From Daldinia sp. FL1419 (taxonomy: Eukaryota; Ascomycota; Sordariomycetes; Xylariales; Hypoxylaceae), in NCBI GenBank assembly GCA_025201765.1, contig MU623403.1:62001-126000 (forward strand): DNA of 64,000 bases. The letters are read 5' to 3'. Position 1 is the stretch's first letter. Each line of letters opens with the position of its first letter. The translations under genes and the position numbers were made by a program. Shown here one piece after another: positions 11,707 to 22,630 of the stretch. The notes under the pieces are model-generated. The model did not search any database. It worked only from the letters and a program-made list of their open reading frames with translations, and was not told the origin of the DNA.

Positions 11707-12180
11707 AAATCGAAAAGACCCGGAGCAGGTCAGGGTACCTTATTTGTGATGGAACGGGAGCAGAGCTCCGTGGCAAGATTTATGTGTGAAAACCCCTTAT
11801 ATTAACGAGCAGGAAGATCAAGTTACAATTCTCGATAACAGTTCCAGCTGATAAACAGCTATGCGGTTTTCTTAGTATACGGACGTGCAGTATATAGGGC
11901 ATGTGGCGCTTTACCAAAGGGATTACTTTTTTCGGCTGCATAAGACGCATAGCTATCGTCTAAATTGCATTTGATACTCGAACAAGTGTTCATGATCACG
12001 GAAGTCTGGATGACATAATTAGGTAACTAAGTAATTGCAGAAGGAATGACATATTGATTCATATCAGATTGTGCGACGATAATTCGTCGTAAGAAAATTT
12101 GGGTATCCTTTGCGTAGAATGTGCGCAGTCTATGTATCATCTTGATCAGTCATTATATATGCATAATGCTTTTCTCCTAA
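11707..12180. other. intergenic between convergent genes
   Basis: 474 nt between the 3' ends of the claudin-like gene and the WKF-domain gene. It should hold both poly(A) regions; AT-rich stretches lie near 11800-12180. Nothing else is seen. Confidence 0.5.
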
Positions 12181-13455
12181 TCACTCGTCGTCTTCGGAGG
12201 AGGAGTCATCTGAATCCTCGGAGGTGGAATCAGATTCCGAAGAAGAGCTACTAGAAGAAGTATCGGCATCGTCTTTCGCACGCAGTTGGAGCTGTGCTGT
12301 TTCGTCCCCTGATTCATCATCAGAACTACTACTGTCGCTGCTACCTGAGCTGGAGTCTGAATCAGCATCGGAGTCTGGCTCAGATTCCGAACTGGTATCT
12401 TCGTCAACGACGGCAGTTCGGGTCTTCCTCTTTCGCTTGACCCTTTGCGCGGGTCCGTCATTTAGTCTTAAACGTTGAACACCCTCGGCTGTCGCAGCAC
12501 CTTCGCTCAAGGCCCCCTCCGAATCCTCGGTAGTAGTTGTAGTTGATACTGTCTCGGTCTCGCTGTCTAAAAGTTCATCTAGGACGTTCTCACAACGCAT
12601 TCGCTTAACGACCCGACGCTGCATCTCGATATCGGAAGTCCGGAGCACATAATCCACTTCATCGAAGCGTTGCTTTCCTGGTATTCTTGGCTGGCGTAGA
12701 AAAGCTGCAATTACCTCCTCATATTCTCTCTGCCTCTTTTCAGTCATCTCCTTGCTAGAAGCAGGGAAGCCTTTAGACCCTAGTTCCATGTCTTGCGTCT
12801 TAGTACCAGTTGCGAGTTCTCTTAATCTCGTCCTCACAGCTCCCTTGAGACCACGGATATATTCGTAGAAGATGCTAATATCAACTGCTGGTATAGTTGT
12901 CTCGTCGGCAAAGACCTGCTCTAGAAGCCTGGTCTGATGGTTTTTATTGAACTTCCAGGTGTCCTTGGATGCGTGCCACTGTCGCAAGTACGCAAGTGCC
13001 GGTTCCAAATTAACGGCACCCTGCTTCTTGGCTGGCTTCGTGGGAGTTGTTACGGCTTTCTTGGGTGAATTTTTTTGCTTGCTTGTGATTTGTGTGCTGT
13101 TTACGGCTGCTGCTGACCCGGTGTGTTGGGTGGGCTCGGTGGCGAACGAAACAGATTTGGCCCTTTTGGACGGTGTATGGGTGGGAGCAGTCTGGGTTTG
13201 AGAGACGTCTCGTTTTAACTTTTTGGCCGAATGGTCTAATGCAGGAACACTAGTAGAAGATTTCCTCTTCGCATTGGGATTGGTAGGGCCGGTAGGATTT
13301 TCCCGATGATGGTTGGGCACCGGCGGAGCAACAGTGCCCGTATGTAGGGTAGCGTCCTGGCCTTCATCAGATGCAGTCTTAAGCTTGAGACCCAATCGTT
13401 TCCATGCTGGAATTCGTTGGGCTGACGCGTTCCCGGATGGGGGAACAGAAGACAT
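12181..13455 (-). CDS. WKF-domain protein with acidic Ser/Asp/Glu tail
   Basis: A single exon of 424 aa, ATG at 13455. Residues 1-150 are basic, Pro/Thr/Lys-rich and disordered, with possible nuclear-localisation clusters (KKLKR, PSKRAK). Residues about 153-216 form the conserved core: ALAYLRQWHASKDTWKFNKN, then LLEQVFADETTIPAVDISIF and YIRGLKGAVRTRLREL. The WKF tripeptide at 167-169 and this pattern match the WKF domain family (human C7orf50 relatives), which is linked to the nucleolus and ribosome biogenesis. The last ~135 residues are almost entirely Ser, Asp and Glu, interrupted by a basic KRKRKTR stretch. Such tails are common in nucleolar proteins and are possible CK2 substrates (inference). 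The ATG lies directly after a stretch of GAGG/TAAAG repeats. Confidence 0.85.
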   Translation of the reverse strand: MSSVPPSGNASAQRIPAWKRLGLKLKTASDEGQDATLHTGTVAPPVPNHHRENPTGPTNPNAKRKSSTSVPALDHSAKKLKRDVSQTQTAPTHTPSKRAKSVSFATEPTQHTGSAAAVNSTQITSKQKNSPKKAVTTPTKPAKKQGAVNLEPALAYLRQWHASKDTWKFNKNHQTRLLEQVFADETTIPAVDISIFYEYIRGLKGAVRTRLRELATGTKTQDMELGSKGFPASSKEMTEKRQREYEEVIAAFLRQPRIPGKQRFDEVDYVLRTSDIEMQRRVVKRMRCENVLDELLDSETETVSTTTTTEDSEGALSEGAATAEGVQRLRLNDGPAQRVKRKRKTRTAVVDEDTSSESEPDSDADSDSSSGSSDSSSSDDESGDETAQLQLRAKDDADTSSSSSSSESDSTSEDSDDSSSEDDE

Positions 13456-14516
13456 TTGTAAAGATGAGGTAAAGAGTAAAGGTAAAGTGAGGTGAGTGAG
13501 GTGTAAAGGGTCTTAAAATGAATGTAGTTAACCAGCAAGGGCGTGGGTGTCGAATATAGTATGTAATTAGTTGCTCAAGTGTATAAACTGGTAACACTGG
13601 AAAAACCAGAACCAGTTAAGAAGCCAATTGAGAAAATGTTAGGTAGTTGAGAGAAGTAGTAAACCAAGTAAAACCAAGCAAAACCGATATGCCGCCGTGC
13701 GATCTCCACGTGCCGTTGTCAGTCCTCTGGACTTGAATTGTTTTGTCTTGTCTCAGTACAAATGTGACTAGACGATGGAGTTTGCCTCTGTAACTTGCAA
13801 GAGCAATATCAGTAGATTAATCAAGGACATACAAGAGATGAGATCCCACGGGTGGAATTGTTGCCAATGAAAATTTCACGAATGCTTTCACATTGAATCT
13901 TTTCAGTGGAGAACTTCGTCTAGTTAGTTAGTTAACATTTGACATGGATTGATGGGTGGTACCTATGTATCGGTATTGGGAACCTTTTTAGTGGATTGAA
14001 GATCGATGAGGTACTATGTAGTAAGCTATCCGACTATCGACGTCTTATCACGTATCTGATAAGAAATAACTGTCCCACTAGGTACTCAGGTACCTCCTCA
14101 GGCTAGGTCCAGAGAGTCTTGCATTCAGGCAATGTTCCGGATAGCGGCATTAGTAAAATCCGTAAGGAGGGGCTGGATCCATGGAAAGCAGGTGCTTTTC
14201 CCTTTTCCTTACCTAATCAATGCCACTAGGAGACGAGCTTCCACAAGGTCATAGCTCATTATGTACCTCTAGGTTAGGAAGTACTTTAAATCTCAAGGCT
14301 CCAACCTGGCGCGTCAGAGCTCCAAGGCTAATAATAATACCTAGTGCTGGACCACTCGATTCAACCTCACTCCTCCGTACCTGTCCCTCATCGTATAAGA
14401 AAAAAGAAAATACCGTCTTACTTCTTAAAGTAAGAAGAAACGATTTCCCACTCTACATTCGAACTCACCGAAAGTTATCATCGTCAATCAGCTCTTATCC
14501 CTTACCAGACTTCACC
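13456..14516. other. divergent promoter region
   Basis: About 1.06 kb between the divergently transcribed WKF-domain and proteasome alpha-1 genes. It contains AG-rich repeats just upstream of the WKF start (13460-13510) and a repeated AAACCAAG/AAAACC motif near 13660-13690. No fungal proteasome-type control element was recognised with confidence. Confidence 0.4.
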
Positions 14517-15642
14517 ATGTCCGGAGGTGCGTTCGTCATTTTTATCATTTTCGTTACTCCTCCGTAGCTAGCCAACTCGTCCAAGCTAACCACTTGTGTT
14601 TCTTTTAGGCAGCGCCGGTTTCGACCGACATATCACAATCTTTTCCGAGCAGGGACGACTCTATCAAGTTGGTATGTTGTCTTTAGAGTCCCAGACTTCC
14701 CGAGAACGTCGTCACCTTCAGCCGCCATGGGTATCAAAACCGTCCATAGCAAGTTGATGCGATAGCGAGTGCGATGTGGGGGTTTTTTGGAGTTAGCTGA
14801 CAATCAGTCGTTCAGAATATGCATTCAAGGCGATCACCGCCGCAAACATAATGGCGGTTGGGGTCCGAGGCAAGGATTGTGCTGTGATCCTCTCCCAGAA
14901 GAAGGTTCCCGTATGTATTTTCAGCTTTACCCTAGCTGCGGTGAATGTCGAAACCCACGCCGAAGCTAATCGTAATTAATAGGACAAGTTGATTGACCCT
15001 TCATCCGTCTCGCATATCTTCCAAATTTCACCCTCCGTTGGTTGCGTCATGACCGGATCCATCGCGGACGCTCGGGCGTTTGCGCAACGCGCCCAAAGCG
15101 AAGCCGCTGAATTCAGATACAAGTATGGGTACGAGATGCCATGTGATGTCCTGGCCAAGAGACTCGCCAATATCAGCCAAGTATATACGCAGAGAGTAAG
15201 GCTCCGTCGACAATAGTAAGGCTGGACACATTGCAAAGCTGACATTTTCCGACAGGCTTATATGCGCCCTTACGGCGTGGCAGCGACGCTTATATCGCTC
15301 GATTCTGAATTCGGACCGCAGCTCTACAAGTGCGATCCAGCAGGATACTACACAGGGTACAAAGGAACGGCTGCGGGACCCAAACAGCAAGAAGCGCTTA
15401 ACCACCTGGAGAAAAAGCTTAAGAACAAGGATCATGCAGATGGCACATGGGAAGATGTTGTGGAGCTGGCCATTACTACGTTAAGCACGGTCCTTAGCAT
15501 GGATTTCAAGAAGGGTGAGATTGAGATCGGAATCGTTGGAGGCCCCCGAGCGGACGGCAAGGAGGGGTCAGATCCATTCTTCAGAACCCTGACGGAGGAC
15601 GAGATTGATGAACGATTACAGGCCATTGCCGAGAAAGATTAG
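14517..15642 (+). CDS. 20S proteasome subunit alpha-1 (Scl1/PSMA6 type)
   Basis: Five exons (14517-14526, 14609-14671, 14816-14910, 14983-15195, 15256-15642) give 255 aa. Exon 1 is only 10 nt (ATG TCC GGA G). All introns have GT-AG ends and keep frame. The N-terminus reads SSAGFDRHITIFSEQGRLYQ, followed after a splice by VEYAFKAI. This is the alpha-subunit signature, and the exact YDRHITIF/EYAFKAI wording points to alpha-1. Later family features include GVRGKDCAVILSQKKVP, SVGCVMTGSIADARA, YMRPYGVAATL and a charged C-terminus (DEIDERLQAIAEKD). The length fits the family (about 250 aa). The product is a structural subunit of the outer ring that forms the entry gate of the core particle. Confidence 0.95.
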
Positions 15643-17627
15643 CGGGTAAGGCGGTTTCGTGGCGTAAGGCTGGTTCGGTTCAGCGCCGCTGATTCGTGTA
15701 TGCTGACTACAACAACAATACGTTGTGGAGGCTTGGGTTCATCACCATTATATCCTTGTCTCCGTGTGTCACTAGTTTAGATCTTGCATCAACAGGACCT
15801 TTGATCATTATTCTAATCTGGACCGGTCTTGGGAACCCAGAGACCCTATGCTTAAGACAGCTTAGGGTGGCTATAGCTGAAGATGCGCATCTTCAATGCG
15901 CATTCTTTTTTGGGATCCGGAAGTTCAGGTGGTGGCGAGAAGGATGATCTGGGGGTTATAAAAACCCATGCGGTGAATAATTGTCATCAAAGAACCACAT
16001 GTTGAATTGCGGATGCGACACAACAGACGTATTAGACGCATCAGCAGGCAGGTAACCATAAGCATCTAAGCATCTCAACTAAGCCATATCAACAATTATC
16101 CACATACGGGTATCTCGGGCACAAGGTTCATTTATCTCATTCCGAAAGGCTGGAATTTTGGAGATCGTAGACGTAAGCTTCTAGGGTGACATTGACCTCT
16201 AATAGCCCGACCCGCGAGTATGGATACCTCGTGGCAGTTCAAGGGGGTGGAAGCCAAAACCAGGACCCAGCGTGGGATGACCATGATCGGTTCAAGGTCC
16301 ATGGATTATCACTGGCCTGTCCCCTTTTTTTTTCTTTTCTTCAAAGGTCCTCCCTGTTTTTAGTCTGTTTCAAGGCCTTGTATTCCATAAGGAACGTAGA
16401 ATACGGAACATCGCGAACAACAGAGCAATAGGAACCAAGACTGGGATTAACTGGTATACTATGTAGATCGCAAGTATTAAGCAGCTGTTCTTTTCTCGGT
16501 ACGCTCAGTAATAATAATAATACTAGGTAAGCTACGAAATTTTGGATACCTCTATGTAAATAATATCGGTTCAGCTCAAGCCAGGATGGTGGCTGTGGCC
16601 AATGGAAGCATCTCATTGGCTGAATACTAAATACTCTAGTCTGAATAGTTCTACGGCTTTGTTTGAATCCCACCTGAGGGCTAAAGAACTATACTACATT
16701 TGAATCTTGGTGTGTTAATGTGGCGCCGCTGAATTCTTCCTCCTGGCCCTATGAAAGAGCCGCTTACTTCAACTAACCCTAAGAACATGTCCCCTGGCAT
16801 TAGCCCCCCCATCCCCAGAGACTGCTCTCCTATCCCTACAGTTTTGTTTCTGGTAATAGATCTATGCCCTACCGTAACGATGGGCGTCGAATCCGCTGCA
16901 TTGGTAATGCAAGCGTGGCTTCGGGTTGCCCAGAAAAGCTGCAAGTAACATCCCGGATATGCCAGGGGTACACCAGGGCCTCTACCAGAATCGCGGAGCG
17001 AACCTAAGACGTCAATCCAGCTCATCCAGGACCTATAGGTTTAAGCTGTTCGTTATATCCCGCCTTAGCTAGTCGATAATAAGCTCCGATTCGGTGAAAG
17101 GCAAGCGTGGTTAGATAGTACCTATAGAGCTGATAATCATATCCTATTGTAACCAAGCCTGTATCTCGAAAGGGGAGCAAGTATCACCACAAAATCTCTT
17201 TCTACGAGATTACTCTATATCGTGAGGGCTTCGAGTGGTTTCTGCTTGATCTGTAAGATGTCGATTAACCCTACAAAAGCCAAAGGGACTCGCCGCTTGA
17301 GATGTCCAACATGACGCTTCTTCTCCATCAACCAACTTCAGAGGAATCTCTACAGCATTGCAGCCTTACCAATCCTTTCCACTTTCGCCCAAAAGCCAAA
17401 ATTCTCCATTTCCATCGCAGTGCTTCTATTAGAGAGCCAGGACGGTCTTATCTCGAAACCGTACATATTATAATCCGTCCTTGCGTTTTTTAAGTTAGAT
17501 ATCCAGTCGCAGACGCAGCATCTTAGAAGCCACTTCCTAAAGGGGTCATAAAATATGGATGGACGTAAGTAAAAGCCGCTAAAATACTCTACGTCCCCCG
17601 AGGCCGTATTACGGGAGACGGCCCTAA
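15643..17627. other. intergenic, no gene supported
   Basis: About 2 kb downstream of the proteasome gene. It includes a palindrome (listed separately) and two opposed frames of 65-114 codons at 16681-17025. The minus-strand frame is Gly-rich and semi-plausible (IGEQSLGMGGLMPGDMF), but no family is recognised and the opposite frame is equally open, so neither is called. Confidence 0.4.
15879..15904. repeat. two adjacent perfect palindromes
   Basis: GAAGATGCGCATCTTC (15879-15894) is a perfect 16-bp palindrome, followed at once by AATGCGCATT (15895-15904), a perfect 10-bp palindrome sharing the ATGCGCAT core. It lies about 240 nt after the proteasome stop codon. It could be a protein-binding site or a short hairpin; the function is unknown. 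Confidence 0.6.
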
Positions 17628-18394
17628 GGAAATACCCTAACAATCAACTCAGTTAACGACTACCGAACGGCGCGAGTTGCCGAACTCCTTGAAGAATTTC
17701 GAACTCTCCAATATTATATCGCCAATGTCCCAGTAGACCCCCCTTACGCAAACGATTATCACACCGAAGGTTGGGCTGCTTTACGCCAATGCGCTCTGGA
17801 CGGTCAACACATCCTTAACTGCGCAGCGGATGTAACAGTGCCTCGAGCTAGAGGCGGCGAGTTAGAGCAGAAAAAGGCAGAGTTGAAGCAGTGCGTTAGA
17901 CCCGTCCTCTCGAGACTAGTATCAACACACCATCCCCCAAGAAACATTACTGATAAGAGTCATCACCGACAGAGTCCTCTTAGATGCCTATTCCCGCAGG
18001 CACGAGGCCCAGAAGATCTACCTTCGCCAGGCGGCGGCTCAGAGATGGGTTGACTACAGAGAGGGAGTCCTCCAGGGTCAGCGGCCAAACTCTGCGAATC
18101 GACAACAGCTTAGAGTCTGTGATGAACAACTACGATATGTACGATGAGCGCTTTCCTCGATAATAGTCAACACCGACCTCTTGCCCCCTCCTACTCCCAT
18201 AATAAACGCGCCCCCTAATGTCTACTATGACCCCGTATACTAACAATACATTCCAGGAGCTTTCACAAATCACAGACGAGATTGTCTATCAAGAACTTCA
18301 AAGCGGCGACATAAGCATGGGCCACTGGACAGGCGAAGATCCAAGTCTATCGGCGGTTCGGCGTTGGGTGCGGGCACGCCCACAGACAACCTAA
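17628..18394 (+). pseudogene. frameshifted gene relic, unknown family
   Basis: An open frame runs 17628-18053 without an ATG near its start. Its peptide is clearly protein-like (ARVAELLEEFRTLQYYIANV, HTEGWAALRQCALDGQHILN, GELEQKKAELKQCVRPVLSR). Around 17890-17960 the better-looking reading moves to the +1 frame, giving LLDAYSRRHEAQKIYLRQAA and QRWVDYREGVLQGQRP before a TGA at 18145-18147. A third piece with its own ATG (18218-18394, 58 aa, TFQELSQITDEIVYQELQSG) follows. No convincing intron joins them; the only candidate near 17920 would be under 40 nt. I infer a decayed helical, soluble protein gene. A chance series of open frames is less likely given the composition. Confidence 0.4.
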
Positions 18395-20220
18395 CCACCA
18401 TATCGAGGCGAGCTATGCAAGCACACGGCGTATCATACTACATGAAGGCTAGCGGCTCAACGTTAGCTTCGACTCAGGTGCGGGACTACAGCATAGAGTG
18501 TACGATGGGATGATTTCTTAGAGTATGAGAATTTCGGTTTTCACGAATGTCAACCAAGAGGAGGATTCAAGCAGGAAACATCAGAACATTCGGGGCGTTA
18601 ACACGGGCACCAGGGAGGACACGGTCGTTACGGTAAATATGCAGGGTCATAGATTTGCGAGCTACTCACGAAAAAGAAAAAAAACGTTCATAGGAGCCCT
18701 CCCAAAAGGCACGGCAAGGTCGAAAAGGGACTGCCAGGCGCAGCATCGGCATATGTAAATAACTTGTCTGATACTGGGCATGGCACATAGAGCTGGCTTA
18801 AACCAACAAAAGTGCTAGCGGCACAAAGATAGCGATCGTTTCAATATATTTCACTCTACCACATGATACTCTGCTTACTATTTCGCGTGCTATTATTTTG
18901 CTATGTCGGCAATTGCTCCTAGGAGGCTAAGCGAGCAGTTTAGTCAAGTCTGGGGTCAGATAGGAGCAACATAGACTGACGCTTCTTCGCAACCTTAGAC
19001 TAACTCGAGTATACTAATTGTCGGACAAGTTACCCTTAATAGCTTAGATTACACACGCACACACATGGTAACCGTGAATCTAGACGTCCAAATAGAAGAC
19101 GGCTAACTAGCAGTCGGGGAATTTTAGCCTTACACCATGGACAAGATGGCGAGGGCTACTATCCACAAAGGCGCCTAAGTTATTAAGTCGAGTCTGCTAC
19201 CAACCGGATTCATCCGCCGCCACATGGCACTTCAAGGATTAACAATGACAACTAGCTTGCGTAGCGTATAGAAAGCAAAACCGAAGAATCTGGCCTTGTC
19301 CGAGACTTTGCGATAGCATTTCTTCTGGAGGATCCACCGAACGTCAAGTCTCCCCAAACGAAATCGACCGACAATTCTCACTTTGGAAGCTAGAATAGTC
19401 AAGAATTAGTACGGGGCAGGGGAAAAGCTCCGGGTATAGAGTTCAGCTAGTTATGGGTATAACATGACGTTCCCTCACCTCTAAGTTTGGTATTCAGACC
19501 GAAACCTCGGCTTGAAGAGGGGACCAATATTTTTCCCACAACATCCCGGTAACTATAAGGGGGGAACACAATAGGCAAATATCTCATTGAAGAGAGAATG
19601 GGTGATTCTTGTGCTCCATGCTGTCGTACCTATAGACCACAGGTTTACAATTGCTTTGCTTTGTAATGGATTCTTTCTCCCTTGTTCAGCTGAACTGAGG
19701 TTGAAACTATTGGATAGCAGTTACCAATGACCTTTTAGTCCCTTGGCTTCGGAGTTTTCGTAGTTGTTGATCGAGGCCCCCGATTTTGTTATGTGGGATC
19801 CATCAATAATAACAAACGGGAGCATGTACCCATGTACCTCCAAAACCTCACCTAAGACGGGGATTCCAGGTCCCAAATGGACGGGATTTTACCTTAGTAA
19901 TATTATATTCGGTCCGGGTCCATATAAATCCATGACAAGTGTGGCTCCGCTTTATCCTTTTCTTTTTCTTTTTTTTTTTTTTCCTTTTTTCCTTTTTTCA
20001 CCCTTGTCCCCTCGTCGCTATCGGATAATGAGGCAAGCATTTCTTCACTTTTTGACTCGTTACATTTGTTTTGTAACCTCGTTCGTCGCACTTCGGCGAA
20101 AAGCGTAACTACCTAAATATCACCTTATAACATTACTATCAAGCCGATTGAAATTGCCGGCCTAGATTATCAATTTCAGCTATCCATTGCCTTGAATTTG
20201 AAATTGACCAACTAACAACG
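18395..20220. other. intergenic, no gene seen
   Basis: About 1.8 kb with frequent stops in all frames. A long T/C-rich tract lies at about 19950-20000 and should be a length-variable site. The 3' part holds the promoter and 5' leader of the RING/ankyrin gene. Confidence 0.4.
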
Positions 20221-20501
20221 GTAAGTATTTGCGATGTCATTCAGCTCTTTTGATGCTGCCATCTTCTTTGCATCCAGCAACTTTTTTCAACATAGTGCGA
20301 GGATTCACTCGGATGGCGGAGATGGACAAAATCTCGTCCTTTCGACCCAATCATCTTTCTGGACCATCTCTCACGTGTGATGGATACAGACAACTGGGGT
20401 TTGGACCACATACGTTCATATTCACATATTTTGCTAGCTATCTAGCCGTCCTCATTCTCATTGGATCAGACTTCTCTCGGATATCAACCCGCAAATTGCA
20501 G
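20221..20501 (+). other. probable 5'-UTR intron next to the start codon
   Basis: GTAAGT at 20221 follows CTAACAACG, and TTGCAG ends at 20501, two bases before the ATG at 20504. No ATG-led frame joins across it, so the intron would lie in the 5' leader, splicing just ahead of the start codon. Inferred from splice signals only. Confidence 0.45.
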
Positions 20502-20503
20502 AG

Positions 20504-21295
20504 ATGGCAGCTTGCAAGGTTTGCGAGCAGCCTCTGACGCTGGAATTGGACAATGATGATGGTAGCGATGAGCCGCAGATGGTGCCTGACGATCTAGAAC
20601 TCACTTGCGGGTGTCACTATCATTGGCAATGTCTCCTTGACCAAGCTGCGGAGTTGGCCGCATCACTGAAGTGCCCTTCATGTGATACAGGACTCGCCAC
20701 GAACACAGCAGGGCCGTCTAGCAGCTCGTTCGTGCAATCTGCGCCTGGAGCGGCTATCCTAACAAGATATACCAACGAAGGCGGTGTTCAAGAAGACTAT
20801 GATATCCTCCCCGCGGTTACAGAGGAGGCGTATCTAGAAGCAAACCCCGAGGCCCGCCCTGCCCGTGCCTATCACATTATGTGCAGCGAAGGCGACGTAA
20901 GTGGGATAGTAGAACTGCTCCGTGATACAGAGCAGTCAGCTGTCGACGAACCCGCGATGAGCGCTGCAAATGTCATTCGGTACCAGGATCCCTTAGCAGA
21001 GTCGAAGACCGGCCTGCATCTAGCGATAGAAAAGGGGCAGGAAGAAGTGGTCTGGTTACTTTTGTGGATAGCATCAACTCTTCCAACGGAAGCGTTCCCC
21101 GAACAGGCCGCGCAAGTCGCGCAGGCGATGGGGATCCAACGACCGAGCACGTTGGCATCGGAAGATATCAGAGCACTCACAGATAATCAAGGCCGGACGG
21201 CTGAGGCGCTTGCAGCGCAGATGAGTGGCTTTTGGTCGAGCTTAGTAGATTCTGGTGCTTTGCATCCTGGGTTTATCTCAGCGGGCTCAGACTAG
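20504..21295 (+). CDS. RING-like / ankyrin-repeat protein with a transposon-derived C-terminus
   Basis: A single coding exon of 263 aa. The N-terminus carries a RING-like zinc pattern: C4-x2-C7, then CGCHYHWQC (35-43) and CPSC (57-60), suggesting an E3-ligase-like or protein-binding zinc fold. A second helical part contains an ankyrin-type repeat around 168-188 (SKTGLHLAIEKGQEEVVWLL) and a weaker one around 121-142 (ARAYHIMCSEGDVSGIVELL). The target is unknown. The C-terminus is unusual: the codons after Gly256 (FISAGSD and TAG) lie in the terminal inverted repeat of the transposon at 21273-22644. Reading across the duplicated 8-bp target, the uninterrupted gene would have ended Gly256-Ser-stop, so the insertion replaced one residue by seven and left the rest intact. 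The native 3'-UTR is displaced by 1.4 kb. Confidence 0.8.
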   Translation: MAACKVCEQPLTLELDNDDGSDEPQMVPDDLELTCGCHYHWQCLLDQAAELAASLKCPSCDTGLATNTAGPSSSSFVQSAPGAAILTRYTNEGGVQEDYDILPAVTEEAYLEANPEARPARAYHIMCSEGDVSGIVELLRDTEQSAVDEPAMSAANVIRYQDPLAESKTGLHLAIEKGQEEVVWLLLWIASTLPTEAFPEQAAQVAQAMGIQRPSTLASEDIRALTDNQGRTAEALAAQMSGFWSSLVDSGALHPGFISAGSD

Positions 21296-21393
21296 GAGGA
21301 CGGTTTTTCTTTGTATCTTTTGAGCCACCGCACTTTTTAGCCAATCAGACCCCTGACATACCACACACACGAAAAACCGTCTCCTAGTCTGAG
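21286..21393. repeat. left-end foldback of transposon copy 1
   Basis: CTCAGACTAGGAGGACGG plus TTTTTC (21286-21309) pairs with GAAAAACCGTCTCCTAGTC plus TGAG (21370-21393), with one extra G in the left arm and a loop of about 60 nt. The same arrangement is present in copy 2. Confidence 0.8.
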
Positions 21394-21982
21394 GTACGAA
21401 TGTGATCGTTTGTATGAGAGCCTCCCACATCAAAAATCATAAATATCAAAATAATCATTACAATCGAAAAATAAGCATCGAAATTTAATCAAATAATATA
21501 TAATTAAGCTATTGCGAATTTAATACAATTTTTTTTATATTTTTACAACGTTTGGTTGTTAGTATATTCCATAAAGAGGGATTTATCATCACCTCTTCAA
21601 TTACCATACGATACACCGAATAATTTTTCTAAATCATCAACATACCTATCAATATATCCAAACTCCCACAATATATCCAAACCCTCAATACGAAGCTGGT
21701 CTGCTGCTTTTTCAATTTACCTAAATTGCCTTTGAACTGCTTGCTAACGTATTTCAGGAGCCCTGAACCCTAATCTCTGACCGAACCGCTCGCGTTTATC
21801 CTCAGCCCAGTTATCCTCCAACGCGAACCACGCGTTTGAATAATGCGAACCACGCGTTTGAATTTTAGGTGAATTCAGTCTAAGCGCGGCATCGATTTTA
21901 GGTTTAAGAGATATATTTTAAGCTTGTAGTTACGCATTACAGCATGCTTCCAAGCAAAGAACCAAGCTCTTGAATAGCAATA

Positions 21983-22039
21983 CGAACGTGCTCAAGGCTA
22001 GCGAACGTGCTCAAGGCTAGCGAACGTGCTCGAGGCTAG
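21983..22039. repeat. three tandem 19-bp units inside transposon copy 1
   Basis: CGAACGTGCTCAAGGCTAG is repeated three times head to tail (the third has one A-to-G change). Copy 2 has a single diverged unit at about 30778-30796, so the array expanded in copy 1 or contracted in copy 2. Confidence 0.85.
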
Positions 22040-22530
22040 AAAGGGTTACTTTTAAGCTATCAACAAAGTTTGGGATTGATTGAAACATTGTTGGTTATAT
22101 TATTACTGAGTGTCATATGAACCTAGAAGGTAAAATGCGCGATTTTTACCCTTCGAATCCAATAATACCTCAATATCACAACAGAAAAATCAGGAAAAAT
22201 GCTAACGGGCTTTAGAATACTTATAACTAGCCCTTATAACTTGTACGAAATGGATAGAGCCTTTCGTTGTTTCGTTGTTGCTTAGTAGGGGTGGTGATTA
22301 GATGGTGTATCAGCAGCAACCTAAAATTCCTAATTATGTATAATATTCTTATTCTTTTGTTATATTATATGAAAATTAGATACAGGGCTTTATATCAACT
22401 ATCACTACCTCCGAACGTTTACAGATTAAGAATATCTATTTTTGTTGTTTAGTTATTGATTATTTTCATGAATAAAAATTGTTTCTATATGGTGTTGTGG
22501 TCGGTAACCTCAAAAAATCACATTCGTACC

Positions 22531-22630
22531 TTAGACTAGAATTTTTGGAACAGCAGCACAGCCCCACAGATACATCTGCACGGACCATACTGGGGTGGCT
22601 GTGGTGGCTGGTCAAAAATCTCTAGTCTAA
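22531..22630. repeat. right-end foldback of transposon copy 1
   Basis: TTAGACTAGAATTTTTGG at 22531-22548 pairs imperfectly with TCAAAAATCTCTAGTCTAA at 22612-22630. Just outside it, CACATTCGTACC (22519-22530) is the inverse of GGTACGAATGTG (21392-21403) next to the left foldback. Confidence 0.7.

Noticed and set aside
16681..17025. 114-codon Gly-rich minus-strand frame and its opposite 65-codon frame
   Set aside because: Neither has a recognised motif, splice partner or clear codon preference, and each is the mirror of the other.
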